NCBI GenBank assembly: GCA_905182425.1
Contig: CAJJBP010000004.1
Coordinates: forward strand, 1 to 60,708
Length of the DNA stretch: 60,708 bases
Direction of reading: 5' to 3'
Source of the DNA: an uncultured Planktomarina sp.
GTDB taxonomy: Bacteria > Pseudomonadota > Alphaproteobacteria > Rhodobacterales > Rhodobacteraceae
Part shown: piece by piece, positions 8,943 through 17,743 of the stretch
Layout of the letters: each line of letters opens with the position of its first letter
Position numbering within the stretch: position 1 is the stretch's first letter
The notes under the pieces: generated by a model
Told to the model about the DNA's origin: nothing
The model's database searches: none
Seen by the model: only the letters and a program-made list of their open reading frames with translations
Program-made: the position numbers and the translations under genes

Positions 8943-9814
8943 ATGAATCCAGTAGAAGTTCAACTATTTTATATTGATGATGACCAGCCAGTCATTGTAC
9001 AAACTCAAAATGTAGATAAAACGGCCATGTTGCAATGCTGTGTATCAGCAATCAGAAGAAAAAATCCATCTGCAGAAATTTCTTTAGTAACCAACTCTCG
9101 CACAAAAATTCATGTAGGTGTTGAAGGAATTAAGGTTATAGAGACCGATACAATCAACCACAGCACCCTTATTTATGATTTAAATGTTTTTCGAAGAAAT
9201 TATATTTCAGAAAAAAAACACCTAAACAAAAGGGTGATGACGATGATGTATTGATAAATTGTGACTTAAGTCTTTTATTTGAAGGAGATTTCGATATCAA
9301 GACTGCAATCTGGACAAGTTGTCCATATGCAATGACAGACAGAGGGTTACCGACGACTCAGCCTTACATGTTTCAATTTACTGGAGGAGGTTTTTTTGTA
9401 AATTGTAACGATAGAAGCTTATCCTTTTTTGATCGTTATTTGGAGCTTTGGGAAGAGCTGTATGAGAGCGACGATTTTACTAGCTATGGGCAATATGGAC
9501 CAGGCATAAAGCATAACTTTTTTAAATGGTGGGGAGAGTTACATACATTTTGTGTGATGGTGGGTAATGAAGTTCTATCAGGTAAGGAAAAGAAAAAAGT
9601 TATATCGTCTTGTGAGTTTCATTTTCTAGATGAAAGTGATTATAATTATGCACCTGATTGCGGAAAGTTATCTCAGCTAGACGATATAACTTTAAAAGGT
9701 ATTGAAATACGTGATTTGGCAGCACATTTAAAATATAAGAAAATAATCCATTTCCGAGGTTTGCGAAAAGAATATATGACTGCAGTTTTTTCGCAGTTGG
9801 ATGCTTTAGTTTAG
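8943..9814 (+). pseudogene. Glycosyltransferase-like protein, one frameshift
   Basis: The first frame (8943-9254) and the second (to 9814) join near 9228, in or next to an AAAAGGG run, giving about 290 residues. Across the join the text reads GDDDDVLINCDLSLLFEGDF, which resembles the nucleotide-sugar-binding acidic motif (LxxDCD) of GT-A folds. TSCPYAMTDRG and FTGGGFFVNCNDRSL follow. No signal peptide or membrane segment is visible. The gene is divergent from the C-methyltransferase and upstream of a SAM methyltransferase, which supports a role in polysaccharide or glycan assembly. The GT family could not be named; assignment is moderate. Confidence 0.6.
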
Positions 9815-9908
9815 AAACAGGTGCATTTTAGTGATATAACTTTAGTCCGTAAAGGTTTACACTTTTACCAAAAGATATGTTCACATTGAAATAAGGATTT
9901 GGTTATTA

Positions 9909-10691
9909 ATGATAGTACTTCATGCAGATAAAAATATCTTTACACCTCTTGTACATAATAAAGTCGGCGTGGAGGTGGGTGTATTTAAAGGTAGATACGC
10001 TTTGGAATTGCTAAAAATGCTGCCAAAGTCCCTAACCTTGATCGACCCATATGATCCAGATGCTTACGGGAGCCTAATCCCAGAGGACGATCCTACAAAC
10101 AATGCCCAGGAGACGTTGGATGGGGTATACGGAAGTTACTACGTGGGTGGACTGAAGGAATCTTTAAAGGCTGCTTATAAAAACTTAAAACAAGAAATAG
10201 CAGGCCATGAGAACGGCAAATTAGTCAAATTTTTAAAGCTGCCTTCAGCAGAAGCCTGTGAGCAATTTGCTGATAAATCAATTGATTTCCTTCATTTGGA
10301 TGCAAATACTAGGTATGATTACGTTTTGGGTAACTTGATTAGATGGGAGAAAAAAATATCAGACAGTGGTGTGATTGTAATAGACAACTGTTACGTTACT
10401 GCCGATGCGAAATTGCAGCACATTTCTACTTTGGAGGGTCTTTCTAGTTTTCTCAAACTCTCTGACTGGACCCCCGTCGGCCTGTCTACTGCGCGATGGT
10501 CGAATGTTGTTATCTGCAAGAAGGTGCATGAGAACCATTTTATGTCCTTAATTAAAAAAATATGCATTCAAAACGGAGTAAATTTTTTAGAAATACCACC
10601 CCAAATGCTGCATTCTTACCATCATAAAGTGGAACAGTTTGAAGACATAAACGGCCAGATCAATAATTACTGGACGGCAAGCTTTAGTTAA
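9909..10691 (+). CDS. Class I SAM-dependent methyltransferase (Methyltransf_24 type)
   Basis: 260 residues. Motif I is VGVEVGVFKGRYALELL (about 19-35), followed by LTLIDPYDP and the motif-II-like SIDFLHLDANTRYDYVLGNL, where FLHLDA supplies the acidic residue. SDSGVIVIDNCYV follows. This pattern is typical of methyltransferases found in surface-glycan and natural-product clusters. The gene lies 94 bp after the glycosyltransferase-like gene and just before the right 27-bp repeat, so it probably acts on the same glycan. The acceptor is unknown. Confidence 0.8.
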   Translation: MIVLHADKNIFTPLVHNKVGVEVGVFKGRYALELLKMLPKSLTLIDPYDPDAYGSLIPEDDPTNNAQETLDGVYGSYYVGGLKESLKAAYKNLKQEIAGHENGKLVKFLKLPSAEACEQFADKSIDFLHLDANTRYDYVLGNLIRWEKKISDSGVIVIDNCYVTADAKLQHISTLEGLSSFLKLSDWTPVGLSTARWSNVVICKKVHENHFMSLIKKICIQNGVNFLEIPPQMLHSYHHKVEQFEDINGQINNYWTASFS

Positions 10692-11126
10692 AGACTTTAT
10701 GGCAAAATAACACAGCTACCTTTTCCAATGCCGATCTAACTTAGCTGCATCACTCACGGCCCCAATGCGGGCATCCCTGAAAGACTTAGTCCTCAAGGAA
10801 TAAGCAATCCTACCGACTCTATGTAGTATTAAACCTGTTTTACAAATCTAACACCAGATCAATGAATTTAGTTTAGTCTGATGCATGTTCTTATCGGTTT
10901 GGCAGAACCAAAATTCTGCTAAGTTGCAATTAAAACCCGTTTATTTTTAATTTTTACCTTCGGTAATAGTTGACTTAATTAGTTAAGACACACTTCGGTA
11001 AACACGTACAGTTACTTAAAGTTTAGAGAAGATTTCCCTTATGGAGTTCTTTCTATAGCGGAAATCAAAGTTACTAAAGTTTAGGTAAGTGAATTGGTTA
11101 AACAAACAAAAAATGGGTCTAAATAA
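10692..11126. other. Spacer at the right edge of the glycan islet
   Basis: 435 bp without a gene. It contains the second 27-bp repeat copy at 10823-10849 and an AT-rich stretch before the hydrolase gene. No terminator or regulatory motif is convincing. Confidence 0.4.
10823..10849 (+). repeat. 27-bp direct repeat, copy 2
   Basis: GTAGTATTAAACCTGTTTTA and following bases match the copy at 5284-5310 at 24 of 27 positions in the same orientation. The two copies bracket a 5.5-kb block of glycan genes. Confidence 0.55.
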
Positions 11127-11951
11127 ATGCCTAAAATTTCTTTGCATGGATATGAATTATCGTACAATTTTAATGGAGTATCTAATTCCAAGGAAAGTAC
11201 CAATCTGTTGCTTGTGCATGGCGCGGGTGGTCAGAAAGTCGACTGGCCTATAGCTTGGCGCAGCGTGAACGATCTTACACGGTCCCTCGGCTTGACGCCA
11301 AAAGACCATGGCGGTGAATTGGATAATTATCCAATTTACGCATTGGACCTCCCGGGACATGGGGAGTCAGGCGGTGAAAGCCGGTCATCGGTGGAAGAAT
11401 ATGCAGAGGTAGTCAATGAATTTGTTAGAGCTATAAAACTGGACAATGTCTGTATTGTTGGACATTCAATGGGTGCATCGATTGCGCTCAACGCTGCTCT
11501 TAATAAGTATAACTGGCTTACTGCAATGGCTATGATTGGCGGTGCCAGTAAGATGTTTGTGAACGATGCTATACTCGAAGGTTTGAAAGACAATTTCGAG
11601 CCAACAATCGACAATATTGTGAAATATTCATGGTATAAAAATACAGGTGCGTTTTTTAAACAAAAGGCACGACAGCGAATGCTCGAAGCAGGTTCAAAAG
11701 TCGTGCATGACGATTTCTATGCCTGTAGCAAATTTGACGTTTCAGACAGACTGGCTGAAATCGATGTTCCTACACTCGTAATCGCATCTGATTACGATCG
11801 TATGGTGCCACTTAAAATTAGCCACGATATGGCAGACCAGCTAAGTCGCTCAACCTTCGTTACACTGGAAAATTGCGGTCATTTTCAACATATCGAGCAG
11901 ACCAGTAGAGTCGCAAAAGAATTGGCAAATTATCTTTCCACCCTTAGCTAG
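11127..11951 (+). CDS. Alpha/beta hydrolase
   Basis: 274 residues with a complete alpha/beta-hydrolase signature: oxyanion HGAGG at 31-35, DLPGHGESGG at about 74-83, nucleophile elbow GHSMGAS with Ser114, acid Asp224 in ASDYDRMVPL, and His252 in NCGHFQHIE. There is no signal peptide, so it should act in the cytoplasm. The chemistry (esterase, C-C hydrolase, haloperoxidase-like) cannot be resolved. It stands alone, convergent with the sulfur cluster that starts at 12189. Confidence 0.85.
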   Translation: MPKISLHGYELSYNFNGVSNSKESTNLLLVHGAGGQKVDWPIAWRSVNDLTRSLGLTPKDHGGELDNYPIYALDLPGHGESGGESRSSVEEYAEVVNEFVRAIKLDNVCIVGHSMGASIALNAALNKYNWLTAMAMIGGASKMFVNDAILEGLKDNFEPTIDNIVKYSWYKNTGAFFKQKARQRMLEAGSKVVHDDFYACSKFDVSDRLAEIDVPTLVIASDYDRMVPLKISHDMADQLSRSTFVTLENCGHFQHIEQTSRVAKELANYLSTLS

Positions 11952-12188
11952 CGAGAAGCCGTTCCTAATATTAATTTCGCCAGTGAGGCCCAGTCGCGAA
12001 GGATCAAGTAGATACTGCGTTAGAGGTTAAATTGGCCACCACGCCAACGCCTGTTTTTTGTACCCTTAAAGTTAAAAACAATATGGTTAAGCTTGACAAA
12101 AGCTGTTTGCAATCAAACAGTTCATTAAAAACCCTATATTTTCAACCCTTAATAGCTTTAAACTGGTGATTGTGAAGTTGATCAATCG

Positions 12189-13019
12189 TCATAGGCCTTG
12201 CACGTAAAATAGCACGCCCATGACAAGCATTATCCCACCCCAAATCCTTGCTAAATTAATCCTTGGGTATGAATTTGTTTCCAAAATCATCATTACAGTG
12301 AGCATTGCCATTGCTAAAATGTTCATCAAGCCGAAAGCAAACATTGTCAGCATCAAGGGCGCACAACATCTAATACAGGTCAGGCCATAGGCGGTTCCTG
12401 AGACGGCCTCTATGTTCTGACAACACGGCTTTAAATCAGTGAAGGCCACCATTTCTCGTTCTTTTAAACGAGCTGATTTGTGTTGAGACAATTGATAAAT
12501 GCCGGCAACGCATAGAGTGGCGGCTGCAACCTGTGAGTTTGCAATCACCATATGACCATTTAAGATATCTAGTATTCGTAGCGCCCATTGGACTGCTACC
12601 CCCAGCACACAGAACCCTAACCAAATTGCAAAATAGCCTAAGACAAATAGGACAACTCTTCCCCCTCGTTCTCTGACTGATTTAAGCAGTGGATATAAGT
12701 TTGGTAACATCATCGCACATACCATAGCCACCCACATTGCAAATGATTTTACAAAGTCCAGGATACCCCAATTGATATTAGTTGTAGTGCAGAAATTTAG
12801 TGAAGTTTCAAATCCAAGAGGATCATTTAATAGGTAATATTGAAAGGCAGCAAACATTTGCATACCAGGTCCAGCCTCTGACAGGCTACCAACTGTATCC
12901 AGCGTAATTAGCTGCATGAAGCTATACAACCAGCCGAATGCAACTAAGCATAAGAGGATTAAACCCGAGCTAGAGGCCAGCGAGGCTGTTATTCTTTTTA
13001 ATAGTAAAGCACTAGTCAT
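12189..13019 (-). CDS. DUF2182 family integral membrane protein
   Basis: 276 residues with about six to seven membrane segments. DUF2182 features are the AMWVAMVCAMMLPNLYPLL segment near residue 95, a YQLSQHKSA loop, and GLTCIRCCAPLMLTMFAFGL near residue 213, with a Cys cluster (CIRCC, plus CC about 15 residues earlier) that could bind metal. Function is unknown; the family is described as predicted metal-binding. Its ATG overlaps the ferredoxin stop by four bases (ATGA), so the two are co-translated downstream of methanethiol oxidase. I infer a redox or metal-delivery role for that enzyme, in place of the SCO1 and MauG partners known beside other mtoX genes. Confidence 0.75.
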   Translation of the reverse strand: MTSALLLKRITASLASSSGLILLCLVAFGWLYSFMQLITLDTVGSLSEAGPGMQMFAAFQYYLLNDPLGFETSLNFCTTTNINWGILDFVKSFAMWVAMVCAMMLPNLYPLLKSVRERGGRVVLFVLGYFAIWLGFCVLGVAVQWALRILDILNGHMVIANSQVAAATLCVAGIYQLSQHKSARLKEREMVAFTDLKPCCQNIEAVSGTAYGLTCIRCCAPLMLTMFAFGLMNILAMAMLTVMMILETNSYPRINLARIWGGIMLVMGVLFYVQGL

Positions 13020-13393
13020 CGTGTGCTTGCTTTCGTTTTTGCTTTTTCTAATAAACTTCCTGCACTGTCACCGGAAAATGGATTTTGATAAAGAGTGTCA
13101 TGGCTTTCAACGCCAACATCAAAAACACAATCTTCTTTTGGGCGCGCCACGCACAGTAAGACATAACCGTCTTGGGACTGGCGCTTATTAATTGCCGTTC
13201 CCTTAGGCTGACGCACGCTACCAGAGATCATCTTGGCGGCGCATGTTATACATCCTCCATATCGACAAGCGACAGGCAGCACCCAACCCGCTGCCTCAAA
13301 AACATCAAGAATCGATTCATTTTCAGCGACTTCTAATGTTTTGTTTTCACGATTTTGGAATGTAACTTTATGCTTAATTCTTTTATGTGACAT
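13016..13393 (-). CDS. Plant-type 2Fe-2S ferredoxin
   Basis: 125 residues. Four cluster ligands are in canonical spacing: C43, C48 and C51 in ACRYGGCITCAAK, and C81 in LLCVARP. The N-terminal beta strand region and EAAGWVLP precede the loop, as in chloroplast-type ferredoxins; a charged C-terminal tail of about 35 residues (EKAKTKAS) is extra. It would carry single electrons in the cytoplasm. It sits between methanethiol oxidase and DUF2182. A strong hairpin with a T-run ends one base before its ATG, so expression depends on read-through or on a weak ribosome site overlapping the terminator. Confidence 0.88.
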   Translation of the reverse strand: MSHKRIKHKVTFQNRENKTLEVAENESILDVFEAAGWVLPVACRYGGCITCAAKMISGSVRQPKGTAINKRQSQDGYVLLCVARPKEDCVFDVGVESHDTLYQNPFSGDSAGSLLEKAKTKASTR

Positions 13394-13394
13394 G

Positions 13395-13425
13395 AAAAAA
13401 GGAGCCTATCACAATAATAGGCTCC
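13395..13425 (-). terminator. Intrinsic terminator/attenuator between mtoX and ferredoxin
   Basis: On the minus strand GGAGCCTAT pairs perfectly with ATAGGCTCC around a seven-base loop and is followed by six T residues, one base before the ferredoxin ATG. It begins 9 bp after the mtoX stop. It should end most mtoX transcripts and set a lower level for ferredoxin and DUF2182. Confidence 0.8.
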
Positions 13426-13433
13426 CACTTTTC

Positions 13434-14801
13434 CTAGACCCAGATATCCGATGAACAGTCGCCACCTGGGTATCTTGTCTCATGTGCCCGCGCTGGGCCA
13501 TGCGGTTCATGACCAAAATCAATATGGAAATCTTTACGAATTTCCATACCACCATTTTCCACATCACAATCAACAATCAGCATGATGCCACCCTTGTCCT
13601 TCATGCTCGGATAAAACTGATTATCCCACGTTGAAAATAGTGACGTAGTGACGAATAGGCGCTTTCCATCCAGCGATAGTTGGATCATTTGTGGTGCTCC
13701 ATCCACTGAACGCCCGTTAACTTCAGGTGCTTTGCCAAGCAGACCACCTATCCAGACCTGGCCAGTCAGTTTTGGGTTTGAGGGATCAGAGATATCATAC
13801 TGTCGCAAATCTCCGTGCAACCAATTAGAAAAATACAGATATTTGTCGTCCATCGAGACGAGAATATCAGTAATTAAACCAGGCATGGGTACGGGGAAAT
13901 TATCAACATCAATGGCCTCAACATCGATAATTTTTTCAATCTTTAATTCACCAGCGTCATCTTTATACCAATGAAAAATATTTGAGCTCAGGGTAGCGCC
14001 TACAAAGCCGTGTGTGCTGTCAGGATTATGATGGAACCTAGCTTCGAGCGGGATCAAACCTTCAGGACCAAGGTCTATTGATTGTTCAATTTTTCGATTC
14101 TTAAAATCCCAAAAATGGATATGCTGGCCGTACTTCCCTTGCGCAACATCCTCCAAATCAAATCCAGGCATGAAGGTGTTAGGCGCGGCCCATTCGGTCG
14201 ATACCATCATATTATGCCGGGGTTGATACCAAAAATCATAGCTAAAGTTCATACCAGTAGTATCGTTTTCCCAACGCCCAACGATGTTAAAATCTTTATC
14301 AAGGTGTAAATATCCACCTGGCGCATTGCCCTCAGCATCTCCCAACATTGACACAATTATATCTTCGCCTAGGCAGTGGACAGTATGAGGTGCAGACAAA
14401 TTTGTTTTTTCTTTAATTTCATCACCACTAATTGTTTTAAACAGAGCAGGCTTTCTGGGGTCCGTCGCCGTATCAACAATGTAAAAGTTAGATGTCCGAA
14501 CACCCGGAACGATAAGGTATTTACGTTCCATGCTTCCATCCGTGTTGCAGGAAGAGCAAGCATTCCAGCCCATATGGTGCAGTTCATCGCCAACAACCCC
14601 AACTTCCGTGCGATGGATGATCTCACCGTAGGTTGAACTATTTTCGTCAACATCGATTGTTGCTAAATAATCAGGCTTTTCGACCCCAGTTCCTGTATAA
14701 ATACAAATTGTATAAACAATTTTTTCGCGTGGAGCTTTTATCGCTTCCTGCGGTGATGCATATCCAGGACCGGCACACGGGCTTTTAGTATTATCTAACA
14801 T
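13434..14801 (-). CDS. mtoX: Methanethiol oxidase (selenium-binding protein, SBP56 family)
   Basis: 455 residues, full length for the SBP56/SELENBP1 family. Conserved blocks are CAGPGYASPQEA (C9), PDYLATIDVD, GDELHHMGWNACSSC with C82 and C85 and the HH pair, KTNLSAPHTVHCLG, and a late DFGHEPHGPARAHE histidine-rich segment. Family enzymes oxidise methanethiol to formaldehyde, hydrogen sulfide and hydrogen peroxide. Hyphomicrobium MtoX is periplasmic; this one has no signal peptide and resembles cytoplasmic human SELENBP1. GGAG precedes the start. An IclR regulator lies directly upstream, and across the divergent promoter are genes for handling formaldehyde and sulfide, the two products. Confidence 0.88.
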   Translation of the reverse strand: MLDNTKSPCAGPGYASPQEAIKAPREKIVYTICIYTGTGVEKPDYLATIDVDENSSTYGEIIHRTEVGVVGDELHHMGWNACSSCNTDGSMERKYLIVPGVRTSNFYIVDTATDPRKPALFKTISGDEIKEKTNLSAPHTVHCLGEDIIVSMLGDAEGNAPGGYLHLDKDFNIVGRWENDTTGMNFSYDFWYQPRHNMMVSTEWAAPNTFMPGFDLEDVAQGKYGQHIHFWDFKNRKIEQSIDLGPEGLIPLEARFHHNPDSTHGFVGATLSSNIFHWYKDDAGELKIEKIIDVEAIDVDNFPVPMPGLITDILVSMDDKYLYFSNWLHGDLRQYDISDPSNPKLTGQVWIGGLLGKAPEVNGRSVDGAPQMIQLSLDGKRLFVTTSLFSTWDNQFYPSMKDKGGIMLIVDCDVENGGMEIRKDFHIDFGHEPHGPARAHETRYPGGDCSSDIWV

Positions 14802-14875
14802 ATTTTTCTCCGTTGAGTTGTTGCTATTTTCTTTTTAATTTTCTGACCTGATTAGGCCAGAATTTGAGCTTCTAG

Positions 14876-15634
14876 TTATATTTTTGGCATATTACAAAGC
14901 TGGATGGCGCCGCTAATTCGCGTTGATAATTTGATTAACTTTTCACCAATTTCATATCTATACTCCTGTCCAAACCGACGAATTGGGCCAACTGCACCAA
15001 CGCTAAAGGTTGCGCCTATATTTCCGATTGAAATAGGTGCCGCCACGCTCGCAATCCCCATATCAATTTCTTGATCACAATCTGCAAATCCACGTTCAAT
15101 TATTCTTTTGAAATCTGCGTAGATATCTTCTTGCGAAGTTTTTGTGTGGTCGGTGTATTGGCGAAGATTTTCTGAGACGATGCAGCTTTGGAATTCGGGC
15201 TCAGCAAAAGCAGCTATTGCTTTTGAGCACGAGCAAGCATGCATAGGCCGTTCCCCAAGACCCGGGTGAATAAAGGCTCTCCCAGGATCTAATGGTGTTT
15301 CTACGTGAATAATTTCGACTTTGCTGTCGCGAAACCGTGCAAGGAAAACCGTCTCATTATATTCTATTGCCGCTGCTTTTAATAAAGAAGCTGAGGCTTT
15401 GCAGACGTCTGTGTCTGATTTTCCCAAGAGAGCAATACGAATTAGCCGCTCGCCAATCCTCACTTTACCAGAATTCTCTGCAGGCTCAATTAAGCGATGT
15501 TCTTCAAGTGTCTGAATCAATCGATAACAAGTGGGCTTAGGAAGCTTGGTTGCTTTTTGTAGCTCAACTGGAGAAATTGGCCGGCCAGCTATGGCAATTA
15601 GTTCTAGCAATGTTATCAAACGGTCAAGATGCAT
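14876..15634 (-). CDS. IclR-family transcriptional regulator
   Basis: 252 residues. The N-terminal winged helix begins [20 protein letters not shown] with a recognition helix around [20 protein letters not shown]. The C-terminal effector domain contains [20 protein letters not shown] and a long [15 protein letters not shown] stretch typical of IclR ligand domains. It lies 74 bp upstream of mtoX on the same strand and divergent from the formaldehyde/sulfide operon, the ideal position to control both. The effector is unknown; a thiol, formaldehyde adduct or upstream precursor is plausible. No Shine-Dalgarno is visible, so the mRNA may be leaderless. Confidence 0.88.
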   Translation of the reverse strand: MHLDRLITLLELIAIAGRPISPVELQKATKLPKPTCYRLIQTLEEHRLIEPAENSGKVRIGERLIRIALLGKSDTDVCKASASLLKAAAIEYNETVFLARFRDSKVEIIHVETPLDPGRAFIHPGLGERPMHACSCSKAIAAFAEPEFQSCIVSENLRQYTDHTKTSQEDIYADFKRIIERGFADCDQEIDMGIASVAAPISIGNIGATFSVGAVGPIRRFGQEYRYEIGEKLIKLSTRISGAIQLCNMPKI

Positions 15635-15730
15635 ATTGACTATATCGTTTCATTTTGTGAGACTTTAAATCATATCTTGAGATTTATTTTTCTGCAAAGC
15701 AAGATAAAAAGTATTTTAGGAGAGTCCATT
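15635..15730. promoter_or_regulatory. Divergent promoter region between IclR and the adhC operon
   Basis: A 96-bp AT-rich intergenic region serving two divergent units. GTTTC-N4-GTGAGAC at about 15648-15663 is an imperfect palindrome that could be an IclR operator. AGGAG at about 15718 is the ribosome site for the plus-strand gene. Operator assignment is a guess from position. Confidence 0.45.
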
Positions 15731-16844
15731 ATGAGAACGCGTGCCGCAGTGGCTTTAGAGGCCGGAAAACCTTTAGAGATAATGGAAGTTAATCTTGAAG
15801 GACCCCGCAAGGGGGAGGTTCTAGTCGAAATTAAAGCCACTGGCCTTTGCCATACTGATGAATTTACCCGCTCAGGCGATGACCCAGAGGGTATATTTCC
15901 CGCCATCCTTGGACACGAAGGCGCTGGGGTAGTGATAGAAGTCGGCGAAGGTGTGACCAGCCTTTCGGTTGGTGATCATGTCATCCCACTTTATACGCCA
16001 GAATGCCGCGAATGTGATTATTGTTTGAACCCTAAAACAAACCTTTGCCAGGCGATCCGTAGTACGCAAGGAGCGGGCCTTTTACCAGACGGCTCTACCC
16101 GATTTTCAATGCTAGATGGCACACCTATCCATCATTATATGGGCTGCTCGACCTTTGCAAACCATCACCGTAGTGCCAGAAATCGCGCTGGCCAAGGTCC
16201 GTAAGCGACGCGCCGTTCGATAAAATTTGTTACATTGGTTGTGGTGTAACAACAGGTATTAGGTGCAGTGATAAACACAGCCAAAGTCGAACATGGTGCA
16301 ATGCGTCGTATTTGGTCTGGGTGGTATCGGTCTGAACGTGATCCAAGGCTTGCGACTATGCAGGTGCCGAACAGATTGTTGGCGTTGATCTCAATATACG
16401 ACAAGAAGAGATGGGTCGAAAATTTGGTATGACCGACTTTGTGAACCCGTCCAAGATTGACGGTGACCTCGTTGCACATCTCGTTGGACTAACCGGCGGC
16501 GGTGCCGATTACACATTTGATGCAACGGCAATCGTAAGTGTGATGCGCACGCCTTGAGGCTGCTCACAAAGGTTGGGGCGAAAGCATCATTATCGGTGTT
16601 GCAGCCGCTGGCGCAGAAATTAGCTACGCGGCCTTTCCAGTTGGTCACAGGCCGCAGCTGGCGTGGTACGGCATTTGGCGGTGCGTCTGGCCGCACGGAT
16701 GTGCCAAAAATTGTAGATTGGTACATGGATGGGAAAATTGAGATAGACCCAATGATAACCCACAAGCTAAAGCTTGAGGAAATCAACTACGGGTTTGAAC
16801 TGATGCATGAAGGCAAATCCATCAGAGCTGTCGTGGAATTCTAA
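15731..16844 (+). pseudogene. Class III alcohol dehydrogenase (S-hydroxymethylglutathione dehydrogenase), frame-broken
   Basis: The start at 15731 follows AGGAG. The first 158 residues are clean: catalytic-zinc [14 protein letters not shown], and the structural-zinc four-Cys loop (PECRECDYC, then C). From about 16160 the class III sequence continues through several frames: [58 protein letters not shown] and IDPMITHKLKLE to the stop. Total length is 1114 bp, one base from that of an intact 370-residue enzyme, although at least five indels are needed. This enzyme oxidises the glutathione adduct of formaldehyde. Near-normal length argues for consensus errors, but true recent decay is not excluded. 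It is followed after three bases by the persulfide dioxygenase gene. Confidence 0.85.
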
Positions 16845-16847
16845 GAA

Positions 16848-17720
16848 ATGCAACAGAACATACCTGAAGTTTACAGCTTCTTTGATGAGGCCACAAACGC
16901 GGCCTGCTATATAGTCAAGGATCCAGATTCCAACGCTTGTGCAGTTATTGATTCTATCCTTGACTTTGATCAAGCAGCGGGTCGGACGCACACAGCACAT
17001 GCTGATATGCTGATCACTAAGATTATCAAAAATGGCTGGTCTTTGGACTGGATCATCGAGACGCATGTTCATGCAGACCATCTATCAGCAGCACCATATC
17101 TTGCAGAAAAACTTGGAGGAAAAATTGCAATCGGCGCAAATATAGCAGCCGTCCAAGAAGTATTTGGCAAAATCTTTAATGCCGGGACAGAGTTTGAGAT
17201 GGATGGCAGTCAATTTGACCGTCTCTTCAAAGACGGAGACTGCTTTTCAATCGGCAATCTAGACGTGGTTGTAATGCATACGCCAGGTCACACTCCCGCT
17301 TGTGTAACTTACGTTATTGGGGACGTTGCATTTATTGGTGATACGTTGTTCATGCCAGACTTTGGGACTGCGCGCGCTGATTTTCCAGGCGGTTCAGCCT
17401 CAGCACTTTACAACTCAATCCAACGCATCCTTTCCCTTCCTGACGAAACACGGCTATTCCTGTGTCATGATTATAAGACAGCAGGCCGCGACACATTCTG
17501 CTGGGAAACAACGGTTGCTGCTCAAAAAGCCAACAACATCCATGTCGGGGGGGGCAAGTCAGAGATAGATTTCGTTGATTTTCGTTCCAAACGTGATGCC
17601 CAACTCGCAATGCCAAAACTGATCATCCCGTCCATTCAAGTCAATATGCGGGCAGGCCGAATGCCTGCAAAGGAAGCAGACGGAAACGTATATTTGAAAG
17701 TACCAATTAACCGTCTTTAA
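16848..17720 (+). CDS. Persulfide dioxygenase-like MBL-fold protein
   Basis: 290 residues. Metal-binding motifs of the ETHE1/Blh branch are present: THVHADH (72-78), HTPGHT (144-149), GDTLFMPDFGTARADFPGG (164-182) and LCHDY with H207. The DFGTARADFPGG string is typical of glutathione persulfide dioxygenases and absent from glyoxalase II. It would oxidise glutathione persulfide to sulfite with one non-haem iron. It begins three bases after the alcohol dehydrogenase stop and is followed after 23 bp by sulfide:quinone oxidoreductase, whose product is its substrate. A run of eight G near 17548 is in frame here. Confidence 0.87.
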   Translation: MQQNIPEVYSFFDEATNAACYIVKDPDSNACAVIDSILDFDQAAGRTHTAHADMLITKIIKNGWSLDWIIETHVHADHLSAAPYLAEKLGGKIAIGANIAAVQEVFGKIFNAGTEFEMDGSQFDRLFKDGDCFSIGNLDVVVMHTPGHTPACVTYVIGDVAFIGDTLFMPDFGTARADFPGGSASALYNSIQRILSLPDETRLFLCHDYKTAGRDTFCWETTVAAQKANNIHVGGGKSEIDFVDFRSKRDAQLAMPKLIIPSIQVNMRAGRMPAKEADGNVYLKVPINRL

Positions 17721-17743
17721 TGAAATATTACAGAGGAAATTGA

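Noticed and set aside
11127..11951. The hydrolase as part of the methanethiol cluster
   Set aside because: It is convergent with the cluster and separated by 237 bp; no step of the pathway needs it.
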